From Kalmusia sp. IMI 367209 (Eukaryota > Ascomycota > Dothideomycetes > Pleosporales > Didymosphaeriaceae), in contig JAPEUQ010000004.1 of NCBI GenBank assembly GCA_027946365.1, positions 1,240,001-1,304,000 on the forward strand: a DNA stretch of 64,000 nucleotides, given 5' to 3'. The notes under the pieces were generated by a model. It searched no databases. It was given only the letters and a program-made list of their open reading frames with translations, and had not been told where the DNA came from. The translations under genes and the position numbers were made by a program. The stretch's first letter is position 1; each line of letters begins with the position of its first letter. Below, in pieces: positions 43,477 through 54,525 of the stretch.

Positions 43477-45453
43477 ATGTGCTATCAAGTGGTGGAGAGA
43501 TACTCCGCCTGTCGTTGTCTTTATTATAAGCATGCGATAGATCCATGTGCAGCACACGGCGAACGCGGTCACACCGTACAGCAGAAAACGGTCCTCGTCG
43601 GAAAAGCTTGCTCGGTGCATAGCACCAACTTAGCGGATCAAGAAGAAAATTGTGCGGAATCTGGCTCTTCGAACGACTCGAATATGCTCAAACCCTCTAA
43701 GGGTTCAGTTGAACCACAAAAGGCGCTAATTCCAACGCCAATTCCCGATGCGCTCGAGCCAGCTGCGGAATTGACAGTGTTAGCGAACAATCAACCTTGG
43801 CATTATGGGCCTGCATCGATCTTTGCTATGAAGGCGGCGACGAAGACTGTTGACAACGATTCCGAACATCGAAATACAATAGTTGTGCAGGCAGGACCTC
43901 TTGAAACTACCGACAGCCCTCTACTGAAGCGCGAATCCACACCTGTTGATGGCGACGTTGAAGAATGTAAGTCTGCTGAAAACTTACCAGCGACATGCGT
44001 TCCCGAGAACAAGAACATGAATAGTTTGACGGAAGGAATATCTGGTCTCCACTTAGATTCAAAACACGACAAAACTTCAATAGAATCGGATGATACAGCA
44101 GACGCCTCAGCACCTAATCGCACAGGGTCACAATCCCTTAAACAGAATAGGGGTACGAAGAAGCGGCAACTTCGGAGAGGCAAAAAGCCTGACGGTTACG
44201 GGGACAGTTCTGAGGATGACAGTGATGATGATGCACCAAAACGAAAGAAATGCGGCCCGGCCGATGCAAAAGAACCTCGACGAAGGCTTCGATGCCCATT
44301 CTACCTGCACAACCCCAAGAAATACGGTACTATGCAAGCTTGTAGTAGTGGCATGGGATTTGAAGATATGAGCAGACTGAAGTACCATCTGAAGCGTGTA
44401 CATACCCAGCCACTACGCTGTCCATGCTGTCAGCAAGAGATGGCGTCGAAAGCCCAGCTCAAACAGCATCTGCGAGATGACCAGCGTTGCGAAGTACTTC
44501 CTGAACCCGAAGACGACCGAATTTGCCAGGAAAAATGGGAGGCCATCGATTCGTCAAAGGGTATCACGTCGACTTGTTCTACCGTAGAAGAAAAGTATTG
44601 CCGACTGTATCAATTGATCTTTGGCGAAAGTCAGACTCCACCTTCACCGTGTAAGTTATGAGATAGGTTCCATAATCCAGACTAAACTTTGTAGCTAATG
44701 ATTAGGGTAGACGAACGATCATTTATCATGCCTGAACTAGAAACCGAGTTGGCAAACGCGTTGAATACGGTGCTAACTCGCGAACTTGGAGCTATGTTAC
44801 CTATGATAAAGGATCAAATACCGTCCATTGTTCGAGCGTGCAAGGATAGACTCAATGGCTGCTACTCCGAGACGACCGAAGGAAGTAGCGTACAAGATGA
44901 TCACCAGGTATCCACAAATGATACCTTTGAGGGCATCCATGAACCCCTAGAAAAAGTGTCGAGCACTCCATCCAAGACAATGCCCAGAAATGAAGCGAGA
45001 ACAGTCACCGACGCATTTGAAATTCTGGATTCTGCATCCGACGGCTGCAGTATTCAATCGAAGTCCTCTACAAGCCAATCCGCGACCGAAAGAAATGTAT
45101 CACCAAAAGGTAACTTGGATTTCCAGCAGATTTGGGATAAATCCGAGCCTTACACAGGATCAAACATGCGTGACGTTCAACTCGCGACAACATGGGTGCC
45201 ACTCGAGTGTAGTACAACGAATCCGGCTATCAACCAGGAAATACAACTAGGCAACGAACTAGGGATATCCAGTAGCACCGGCACTGAAATGACTCATAAT
45301 TCATCAATAGCAGGCCCCAAGTTTTCAGAAGCGTCAACCTGCGAATGGGACTTACCCCAATCATTATCGGAGACGGACCCATTTGAAGATGTCTGGGCAG
45401 ATGTAGCAGGCTTTTACGCTGATCCTGAGTGGAGTCGCCTTTTCGGCCCATGA
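43477..45453 (+). CDS. C2H2-type zinc-finger protein with N-terminal Cys block
   Basis: Exon 1 is 43477-44650, the intron 44651-44710 (GTAAGT..GGGTAG) and exon 2 44711-45453, 638 aa. The N-terminus CYQVVERYSACRCLYYKHAI, with a further Cys-His set up to CSVHS, is a block I know from many Pleosporales proteins. The middle is low-complexity and acidic. The degenerate zinc-finger pair follows (codons about 44290-44500): LRCPFYLHNPKKY, LKYHLKRVH, LRCPCCQQEM, LKQHLRDDQRC. The C-terminal exon is acidic and Ser/Thr-rich and ends in a WSRLFGP-type tail. It is probably a nuclear regulator; targets unknown. The acceptor was chosen because the two nearer AGs lead to stops. Confidence 0.85.
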
Positions 45454-45559
45454 GCCCCTATACGGCGACAAGCTATGATTTATAGAAAGTTCCGCTCATG
45501 TATACTATGTTTCTCCTTTTCTACTTTGAACACTTTTGCCCTCAAGCTGGGCACTCCCC

Positions 45560-46603
45560 TCAATAAACCTCCTCCAACACCTTCCTAGTCACCATCTTCG
45601 CGTCTTCTCTCTCCACCCCTAATCTCTCACTATCACTCAGCCCTTCGGCTACAAAGTCCGCCCCCGCACCCCTCTTGACACTACTTAGTAGCGCCAATCG
45701 ACCAATCGCACGCATCCGCGTCATGAAATCATGTGTAGTCTGACTGGTTTCCTTAGCCTCCTTGATACCTTCTTCAGCATCTTTATACTCCACACTCCAC
45801 CCCTCTGCTCCAACGGTCGATTTATACGTATCCAAAAGTTCTCCCAGAGATACTTCAAATGACGAAACATAAACAGTCCTATTCCTATTCCCCTCCGGCT
45901 CCCGCAAAACGCGTAAAACAGCACTAGAAACACCAGCATACGTCGAAGCCGAGAACTTCGTCTTACCATCATCCCAAACCGTCGCCGTTCGCGCCTTTGC
46001 ATCGATGCCATAGAAAGACGTTTGAACGCACCTAGCACAACCTTTTATCAGCCACTACACGGCGCGCGCGCGCCCACCCTACGCGATCAGACTCACAGCT
46101 CATGGAACAGCCCGTTGCACACGGCCGTGTAACCCCACCCTTCTACCTCTTGGGCTCGCTTCTCCACGTGCGCCAGCATCGCGGCTTTGCCTGCTGCGAA
46201 TGGGAAGATGGACTGCACCTCGGGTGTGTGCCGGCCGCCGAATATGCTGGGGATGAGCTGCTTTACGCCGGCCTCGATGGATGCCTCGACGAGTGCGCTG
46301 TGGTGCTTGTCGGCCTGGAAATTGAGCGATAAGATGACGGCGTCGTGGTTTCTGAAGGCAGCTACCAGCTCGTTTCGGGGGTAGTCGTCGGGCACGCGCA
46401 CGATCTGGGTGGTGGGGGGGAACTTGGCTTTTGAGCTTTGGCGCGTGATCACTGTTACGTTGAAAGATGGATCGGATTGGAGAGCTTGGAGAAGATGTGG
46501 CCCAAGATGCCCCGATGCCTGGGTTTGTTAGAAGTGAATGGAGCTTTGGGTTGAATGGAATGCGTACGCCGACCAGAGCGATCTTCCGGAGAGGGGCAGT
46601 CAT
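45560..46603 (-). CDS. NmrA-like / isoflavone reductase-like NAD(P)-binding protein
   Basis: Exons are 46568-46603, 46097-46518 and 45560-46031, 309 aa. Splicing joins MTAPLRKIALVG to ASGHLGPHLL, restoring the glycine-rich GxxGxxG dinucleotide motif; then SFNVTVITRQSS and the family marks FGGRHTPEV and AVCNGLFHEL. It is an atypical SDR (NmrA/PCBER type) acting as an NADPH-dependent reductase or redox sensor. The motif is split by the first intron. Same strand as the ceramidase upstream; convergent with the zinc-finger gene 106 bp away. Substrate not deducible. Confidence 0.9.
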
Positions 46604-47013
46604 ATCTATAGTTCAAGTGCTTCGTGAAATGTGGAGCTTTCCAAATGCTATGTGAAAACAGGACTGTATCAAGTAGTAATACGACGACCTCATCATTTCT
46701 TTTTGTTATACTGCAAAAGTCGCCGAGCAATAGTCAGTGCACGAGATAATTGCCTAATAAGGTCATAAACTGGCTGCTATAGGGCAGGCGCCGGCGACAT
46801 TTGCTGACTGGCTGAGCGGTACAACTATGCGGCGAACGAGAAGTTGCGACTATCAGAAATATGCCGCACGAATTGACGTCTTTCTAAGCGCAGCCTACAC
46901 GAGCGCAGACGAGGGCAGATTGTGAAAATGCACAGTTGTTTGAATAAATGATAAAAGTGTATTTACGTAACTCCCCCTCATTAATGTCATATACACATAG
47001 ATTCCCCAGGATA
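46604..47013. other. Intergenic region
   Basis: 410 bp between two minus-strand genes, holding the NmrA promoter and the ceramidase 3' UTR. Nothing else seen. Confidence 0.4.
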
Positions 47014-49337
47014 TCAAGTCAATTTGAAGACTCCGCTCGTTCCCGAGAAAGCTGTGATCTTCCCACCAACAGCCTTCGAATCGCCGTAGTACTTCACACG
47101 ATACAAGCCCGTCGCAGGGCTCGTGATTGACGTATCCCAACTGATTGTTACACTGCTCGTCCCCGTAAGGCCATTGTCCCTCTTCCACTCGTACACCAAC
47201 TCCCAATCTTGATCGGTGCGTACCTGCGTCCAGGTACCGTCGGTGTTCTGCTTCTCAATGGCGGTGAAAGTACCCTCGAGGCGTAGATTGTTGCGCGGGT
47301 TTGCACCTTGAAACACGGCGCGTACAAGCGAACCGCGTGTGTACGTAGCGGAAACGTCGGTGAGAACTTTGCCAAAGCTACCACCGATGCCCGCGCCATC
47401 GTAGACGACGCCCGTGATGAGCGAGATGCTGTTGTTGCGGTTGTCTGGAGGAGACGGGCCAGCTGGCGAAGAACCAGTCACGCTGTCGGCTAAGTAGGGA
47501 AGGTAGGTGAGAGTGGCATTGATGTATGCGTTCAATGTGTGGGGACCATGGAGAGTGGATGCTCCCTCGTAGCGCTGGACACTGTATTCCTCTTCAGTCG
47601 CAATGTAATGCGAGTAGGTATTGGCCGGTCCGCCCAAGACGACGATGGGTGGGGTGGAGGATGAGACAATGCTTGAAGAGATGGCTTTGTTGTACACTGC
47701 CTCCCTCCAGCGGCGACCAGACATGGTGGTCGCCTCGCCTGGGGAAACAATTATGATGAACTGACCAACACGTAGAGCTTGGATGTCGACAATGTTGGGC
47801 GACCAATCGTACGGTGTATGCGCTTCGCCCACATTCAGCAAAATCGGTTTCGGTTGTTGACATTTGATCTGCGCAGGCCCAGGAGGAGCAATGAGACCAC
47901 CTACAATGTTCCAGAAGGGGTTGTTGGGCGCTCCTGGATCGTTTTGGACGAAATCAAAGGCACCTGGACCATCGGAAGTACCGGCCGCAAAAGAATTACC
48001 CATGGCGGCAGGACAAGTGGACACAGTAGTTCCGTTCGACAGCTTGAAGGTGTAGTTTGAAAAATCTACAAAGCTGTGGAACGAACGAACGCTACCAGTG
48101 ATGGAGGTAAAGCTGTTCGAGTTGTAGATACCCTTGGCGCCTTGAGCCTGTCGCTTTCCGATCTCGTAGCACGACTTGACGCCGCCGTCGTTTAGTCCGT
48201 AGAATGGTCCTCTACCATGGCAGTCTTGGCTCTTACCACCGCACGTGCTGTCTTCGAGCTTGCACTCCTGGTTGGAACCGTCCTCACACCAGGCGCCTTC
48301 CACGTTGGGGGTGGTGTCGCCTACGTTCGCTTGCGAGAAGCCCGCGACGAAGCCATCGGCGGCATTGGCGGACGCCGCATTCGCAGCAATGTCTTGCTCG
48401 AACAAGTAAGCAGCCACACCCTTGTTATCTGCAGCAACGACGGTCTGGTTCCCGAGTAAGCTAGTGCCGTGCACAGCGAACCAGTTCAGGATGCCAATGT
48501 TCTTGCCGTCGCTCGCTCTGGTGAACTTCAGCAGTGTCATGGTCTTATCTACGTTATCAGTGTATCTGGCCCTCTCCGACGCCGGATTTGCGAGATAGGC
48601 ATAGAGACTACGGTTGATGTTGGCATTTGCGATCTTGGCGCTGCCAGAGCTAACGGTACCCAGAGCAAGACCCTCGTGCGCCCGTTTGATGGATAGTACA
48701 GCACCGTCGACTATGGCCTGGTAGCTCTGCTTGTCAAAGCCCAAGCTCGTAATCTGCGGGAGCAGGTAATTGAGCCACGCGCCCGGTCCAGAATGGCTGT
48801 GCGTGCCTGTCACGGCCACGTTCTTCGCCGTGTACATGGAGTAGGCGGATCCCAGGTTCTGGAGACCCTCCAGAATGCCTCTACGTATTGCCGTGTCTCC
48901 CGACTGTGTGTCCAGGACCATGTACACAAAGCGATCATTAGGACTGCTCGGGCTGCCTACGATGAAGGCACGCGAGTAGAGACGCTGGCGGAGTCCAGTG
49001 CCAACTTGCGACGTGTTGGCATAGCCCATCAAGTTGAGCTCGACGACGGGTCTGAAGCACCATCAGCGCGATTCTTCCCACGCAGTCGCGTCTTCACGCC
49101 TTACCCGGTGATGTCGGCCTTTCCTACGCCGATGAGGTACTGTGACGGATCATCCGCCGCGTCGGCGGCCTGTTTGGCATTGTAGAAGTGCGTCTGTTCA
49201 TGGGGTTCGTACTCCTGGTCGAGGCGCCTGTGCCAGAAATCGACCTGTGGAAAGCCTAGATTGACGATAAGCTGGCTGATGATCAGTGAGGCGAAGAGAG
49301 CTGCGCCAAAGGCGACAGCGAGGTGTGAGCGTGCCAT
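47014..49337 (-). CDS. Neutral ceramidase
   Basis: Exon 1 is 49105-49337, the intron 49052-49104 and exon 2 47014-49051, 756 aa, the usual length. Residues 8-30 form a signal anchor (AVAFGAALFASLIISQLIV). The catalytic domain begins VGKADITGPVVELNLMGYAN. Zn ligands are in GTHSHSGPGA and WFAVHGTS. The nucleophile loop reads NVGDTTPNVEGAWCE, with Thr where many family members have Ser (GDxSPN). The C-terminal Ig-like domain ends in AFSGTSGVFKL. The enzyme hydrolyses ceramide to sphingosine and fatty acid at the secretory pathway or surface. Frame intact. Confidence 0.95.
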
Positions 49338-49692
49338 CCGTACAGGCCGCTGCGCAAGTCTGAGGCGGCGGGCGGCGGAGGTGAGGGCATGGGCGGCGGC
49401 TCAATGGCTATATAGCTATGTGATCCAGGTACAGAAGGCCGTTACAGTATAGGAAGGTCGCGGAGGAGGCTGTATTGGCTGCCAGCATGCGTGCCTGGAC
49501 AACGTTTCCCAACATCGCCCGGGCCTGTCAGTTGCCCATGGGCCATGGTGGCGCATGACGCCCGCCAGCAGCTCGCTTGGCTTAGCATCCTTCACCCGCG
49601 GCCAGTTATCGACAAGCGCCCGCGGTCCGCCAACTTTTGAGCAAGCGACCGCGAACGCTTCAATCTCCCCCTCGCGCCCTCGCATCGCCAGC
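49338..49692. promoter_or_regulatory. Shared divergent promoter, ceramidase / SPF27
   Basis: 355 bp between divergent genes. GC-rich, no clear TATA box. Too short for two independent long promoters, so control elements are probably shared. Confidence 0.4.
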
Positions 49693-50482
49693 ATGCCGCT
49701 AATCCACGAATCCTATGACTCCCTCCCCTGTACGTCTAATCTATGCGCCCGCCAATGTGCCCGCAGCTTGCCTGAACCTTCGCAATGTCCGAGCTGCATG
49801 TCTAGGACATCCAGTCTCGCATGTGCCCTGTATCGCCCACTAACCCGCCGCAGACGTCGACGCGCCGCCTGACGAGGCCAGTCTCGCGCAAGCAAATGCC
49901 CTCATCCAAGCCGACCTCAAGAGCGCGGGTGTAGACGCGGCCCAGCTACACCCTGCCCTCATTCCAGCCGCCTCGTACACACCCACCTTCTCCGCTGCCG
50001 TCGAGCAAGAGCATGCGCGACTGCAGACCGACGCCAGTTCCAAGTTTTCGGCCATCGACCTGTCGCGGTACGAAGATCTCGAAGCGCCGCCGAATACGAG
50101 CCCGACTAGCGACGAGGACAAGCCCGAGCTGCTGGCGCAGTGGAATGCGGCCCTGAAGAAGGCCTACACCAGCTCAGAATATGTGAACGCGCGGTTGGCG
50201 GAGCTCGGTCTCCTTGAAAAATTCGGCAAGAACGCCTGGCTGATCGGCAACTCGCAGCAGGAGGACATCCTCAAGAGCATCGAGGCGGAGCTCGCAGACG
50301 TACGCAAACAGCAAGAGGAAGTAGAGGCGCTGCGGCGGATGCAGCAAGAGAGTGTGCACGGTGAGATCAAGACGCTCGAAGAGACGTGGAAGCGGGGCGT
50401 GGGTCGCGTGCTCGAGACTGAAGTCGCTGCCGAGGGATTGAAACAGCAGATACTCGAGAGGAGGCGTGCAGGTGCCGTCTAA
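49693..50482 (+). CDS. Pre-mRNA-splicing factor SPF27 (BCAS2 family)
   Basis: Exon 1 is 49693-49729, the intron 49730-49853 (124 nt) and exon 2 49854-50482, 221 aa. Spliced N-terminus MPLIHESYDSLPYVDAPPDE matches the BCAS2/SPF27 start. The C-terminal half is a coiled coil (ADVRKQQEEVEALRRMQQES). SPF27 is a core member of the Prp19/NineTeen complex (S. pombe Cwf7) and acts in spliceosome activation in the nucleus. The intron within the fourth-from-last codon of the conserved N-terminal motif keeps frame. Convergent with the DJ-1 gene 157 bp downstream. Confidence 0.9.
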
Positions 50483-50639
50483 TATGGGCTGAAAGTATGG
50501 CAGAGTATCATTGACTGCCGCTGAGAGAGCCGAATCTGCTACGCTGAACAACTATGAGATACCCATAACACGATAATCGAGGCTCATGCCTTGAAATAAA
50601 AAGAAACTCCACAATCATCAATCAAGCTAAACATGCATC

Positions 50640-51418
50640 TTACTCGCTCTTCTTGCGCCCAGTGAGCCCCTGAACCCACGCCCTGGCAATACAATATACA
50701 AACCACGCAGTCCACTTCACTTTTCCCTGACCGTACTCGATCGGCCTAGGCTCCACCTCCGCCAACGTCAACACCGTATCGCTCAACACCCCCGGCCATC
50801 GATGCTTGAGATACACGGCCACCATGTCCAACCCATTCGATATGCCACCTAAAACCTCGTCAGCCTGCTTTTCCCCCTCTCTAGAATCAACTCACCAGAC
50901 GACCATATCTTGCCCTCATGCACCCATCGCTTATCGACCCACTCCACCCCCGGACACTCCTTCCTAAGGAGATCCAGAACTCCCCTAGGCCCGGATGCCT
51001 TCTTCCCATCCAGCACGCCCGCGTAACCCGCGACAAAAGCCCCGGTACACACCGTCAACAAATCCACTCCGGCCTCTACATGAGCCCTGACCCAGCTCAG
51101 CACCCTCTCAGGCGGCCTCATCGCGGGCGGCGGGCCTGGAATCATAAGGATATCCAACTTCCCAGGCTTAACCCTCTCATCGTCGATGCCCGCATCTATC
51201 GCAAGCCGCACGCTAGCCGTCGTAGGGGAAAGGGAATCAGGCCCCGTGTGCGAAATGTACGTTATGGTGAGCTCCGACGCGGGGATGGCAATGTCGAGCA
51301 GTGGCTGAGGGAAATTGCAGGCTTCAAAGTACTCTCGCGACGTCATGGCCAGGAGGTCGATGGGCGAGAGATCGAGGAGCTGGATGGGGGGAACGATGAG
51401 GACGCCGATGTGCGGCAT
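50640..51418 (-). CDS. DJ-1/PfpI family protein
   Basis: Exon 1 is 50896-51418, the intron 50849-50895 (47 nt) and exon 2 50640-50848, 243 aa. It starts MPHIGVLIVPPIQLLDLSP. The nucleophile elbow is LLTVCTGAFVAGYAGVLDG (catalytic Cys in VCTG) after DILMIPGPP; the second part continues GGISNGLDMVAVYLK. These are class I glutamine amidotransferase-like proteins; fungal members include isonitrile hydratase-like and stress-related forms. The exact reaction is not deducible. Usual length, frame intact. Confidence 0.9.
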
Positions 51419-52448
51419 GGTGACTGTGGTTGGGGGAGGAGTTTGGGGTGGGCGGTCAGTAGGAGAGGCAGTACATGGCGCGTATGAGGCGATAGAATAT
51501 ATGTGTATATATATTTATCTGTGGAAACTGTTTGCGAGACCGCCGTGCCGATGATTAGGTCGTGATTAGTCGGGTTTTAGCTGATTGAGCTTAGTCGGTG
51601 GGAGTGAAGGATGGTTCTTGAGGGTTTGTGACGCTGGAACGGGCTTCACTTGTACTTAGGAGCATGCTGTACGTTACGGCCGTATTCGATTGGATAAGAC
51701 TATTATGGCATTCGTTTCGCGCAGTGTCAGCGTGGTGGCTTTCGGGGTGGCTGTCGGGATATGCGCCACGGGTCGGTTCAGTTGTGTCATCCGTCCCGGG
51801 AGTAAGACGGATGGGTCAATCTTTAGTACCACCGTTATCAGGTCGAATAACTAATCTACCAGCGAGCAGTAGTCTCTGAGCGCATTGTAGATAGGGACAA
51901 TGGCTATTGTGAATGTCCATAATAGGGAAAGGGCGCGTTAGCAAGCCGCAGTTCGAAACGGGACCTTAGAATCTCCACGTGGGTGCTAATTGGCCGGAGG
52001 TGTGCACTGTCCTTCCCAATCTGTCAGTACTGAGCCACAGGCCTATACAGATTTATAAGAGCTACCATAACCATCAATCTAGTAATATTAGAGTTCATCA
52101 GATGTAATATACCCGGAGCACAGATGCTGCATGAGGTAAGCCCTTGGAATGCCTTCTACAAGCGATGAGTCGGATCGTTTTCCTGTCTCTACAAGGAATG
52201 AGTTGCGAGTCTCATCTCATCCTAGGAGAGCCTATTTCATTACTGTTTGTACTGTTCAAGATTGCTTGAGATGGTATTGACAAGATGCGGCGGAAGGGAA
52301 CAATGATTCACCGAGCCTCGGCTCAACCCCAGGTTTCCTGTAGATCCCCGGATTAGTCGGCACTGCATTCACCAACTTGCAACTCTTTTTCTCTCATAGC
52401 TCCGTTCCTTTCTATTTTCCTTTCGAACTATATACTCATTGTAGCAAC
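51419..52448. other. Divergent intergenic region
   Basis: 1.03 kb holding the promoters of the DJ-1 and SDR genes. An 83-codon plus ORF (51628-51879) is not credible. TATATATATT lies at about 51508, 90 bp from the DJ-1 start on its upstream side. Confidence 0.4.
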
Positions 52449-53326
52449 ATGGACAATACATCTCTGTTCGACGTCAGAGTACGCTCTTCCCATCCCCTTG
52501 ACTTTCCCGTGCAGCTCACTCCCCGCGACCCCACCCCTCAGCCTCAATCACGCTGACTCTCCCATAGGGCAAAGTCGTTCTCGTAACTGGCGGCGCAAAA
52601 GGCATCGGCCGCATGATATCCGAAGGTTTCGTCCAAAACGGCTCCACAGTATACATATCCTCGCGCGACGCGAAAGCTTGCGAACAAGCATGTAAAGAGC
52701 TCAATGCGCTAGGGAAGGGCAAGGCAGACTATATAACAGCGGATCTATACAAAGAGGAAGACATAAAAAAGATTGCATCAGAGCTGAAAAAACGCGAGGG
52801 CAAATTACACGTCCTGGTCAACAACTCTGGCAGCAATTGGGGCGAGTCGTACGACACGTATCCGTCAGCGGCCTGGGATAGAGTCCTGACGTTGAACCTG
52901 AAGAGAGTGTTCCAGCTTACTCAAGCTGTGACGCCGCTGCTAGAAGCTGGCGCATCGTCTGCATCCCCGTCACGCGTAATAAATATCGGTTCTATCGATG
53001 GGCTGCGCGTCCCTGCGCTCGAGACATTCGCGTATTCTGCGTCTAAGGCGGGTCTGCACCACATGAGCCGCGTTCTCGCGAGCCATCTAGGGAAGAGAGA
53101 TATTACAAGTAACACAGTAGCATGCGGGCCGTTTCAAAGCAAGATGATGAAGGCAACACTAGAGAAGTTCAAAGATGTCATTGAGGGGGGCGTGCCGTTG
53201 GGACGGATTGGGAGCCCGGAGGATGTTGCGGGGACGTGTATATGGTTGAGTTCGAGGGCCGGGGCTTGGGTAAATGGTGCTACGATCGCGCTAGATGGGG
53301 GAAGCGTTGTCGGGGCAAAGTTGTAG
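52449..53326 (+). CDS. Short-chain dehydrogenase/reductase
   Basis: Exon 1 is 52449-52478 (MDNTSLFDVR), the intron 52479-52567 and exon 2 52568-53326, 262 aa. Classical SDR: VTGGAKGIG (cofactor), NNSG, catalytic Ser152 (NIGSIDG), Tyr166 and Lys170 (YSASK), and a GPFQSKMM substrate loop. The C-terminus VNGATIALDGG is the usual SDR end. Closest in feel to RhlG-like 3-oxoacyl reductases of fungi; substrate not known. Frame intact. No co-regulated partner is evident. Confidence 0.92.
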
Positions 53327-53664
53327 TTCACCATGTATGATTACTAAAGGAAATGTAAGATGCCGCTGGGAAAAGGGACATACATGCGTTCAACATCAAT
53401 TTTCAGCATCAATGATTCGCTATAAGAAGTTTTCGACATTCTCCTGGGAGGTATAAGTTGTTGTAGCCGATTTTTTCAAAGAATGGGCCTTCACAACGTT
53501 TTGCAGGTCATTCAGTATAAAGGATTCAGGCGCAAATATGCGCGATGACTTGTTTAATTGATTCAAATGAGTGTATGTTTACATTGAAGAACGCCGATGA
53601 TGAAGGGTGAAGGGTGGTGCCTTCCGCTGAGACCGTAATGTCTAGTGAAGAGGCAGCCGCCAGG
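53327..53664. other. Convergent intergenic region
   Basis: 338 bp of 3' flanks. AT-rich. Nothing else seen. Confidence 0.4.
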
Positions 53665-54168
53665 TTATTTGATCACATTCCAGCACTTCGACCTACAGCT
53701 GTCGTCCACGACGTGTCGGCCGAAAAAAAGTGAGTGAAAAAGGCTACTAAGGAAAAGCAATAACGTTATGCCCCAGGGAAGAAGGGTGACCAACGATCGT
53801 TCGAGGCCCATCCCAGCAGCCAGTCCAACACCTATACTGGCTACAATACCACAAAGTAAATAAAAGTCTTGATACTCGTCTTCTCCGTGTAGTCGGTAAT
53901 AGCATGTCGTAGAGCAGGTGAAAGTACTTAGACATGCAAGATCGATGACGGGTCCGGCCAACGGTATGCGCTCGTGATTGGTGATGGGGTTCTCAAGATT
54001 TTTGGTGGTCGCTACTAAGGAGGATATGGTGCATCCGGACAGACAGAGTAAAGCGTAGAGTCGATGTCTCGAGGTCCGCTGCTTTGTCCGCAGTCGGGGC
54101 AGTACCAAACATCGCGGAAAGGGTCGTTCCAAGGGATCGTCAGTCGATGGAGCTGGATGGAATGACAT
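53665..54168 (-). CDS. Hypothetical four-span membrane protein
   Basis: Single-exon ORF of 167 aa from ATG 54168. A polar N-terminus of about 35 residues is followed by four hydrophobic segments: YALLCLSGCTISSLVA, PVIDLACLSTFTC, FYLLCGIVASIGVGLAAGMG and VTLLPWGITLLLFLSSLF. I recognise no family. The regular span spacing and basic loops suggest a real integral membrane protein. It is divergent to another membrane-protein gene 357 bp away. Confidence 0.55.
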   Translation of the reverse strand: MSFHPAPSTDDPLERPFPRCLVLPRLRTKQRTSRHRLYALLCLSGCTISSLVATTKNLENPITNHERIPLAGPVIDLACLSTFTCSTTCYYRLHGEDEYQDFYLLCGIVASIGVGLAAGMGLERSLVTLLPWGITLLLFLSSLFHSLFFGRHVVDDSCRSKCWNVIK

Positions 54169-54525
54169 ATCATCATTTTCGTCGTGGTTGTAGCTCCGTT
54201 TACTGTGGCCTTTTCAGAAGCTTTTTCAATTTCAAAATCTGCAGAGCATCTTACTTTGGTTCATCCAGAATGGCTTTGTTAATGTGATTACAAGCAGTAA
54301 CTGTCTAGACACTGAGAAGAAACTCCACGAGAGGCGATGGGTTCAAACTGATATGGGCTGGCACAGCCGGGTGCACGACGCAGAGCTATATTCATCCTCC
54401 AATGATCGAAAGACCTTTCTACTAGATATTGTGGTTAATTCCGGTGAACAGGACTAAAAGCTGCCGCCTTGTGAGGTAAGCCCACTGTTTTCAGCCTTGT
54501 GCGACGTTCAAGAACAAATCAACGA
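54169..54525. promoter_or_regulatory. Divergent promoter of two membrane-protein genes
   Basis: 357 bp between the starts of two divergent genes. No recognised motif; possibly shared control. Confidence 0.35.
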
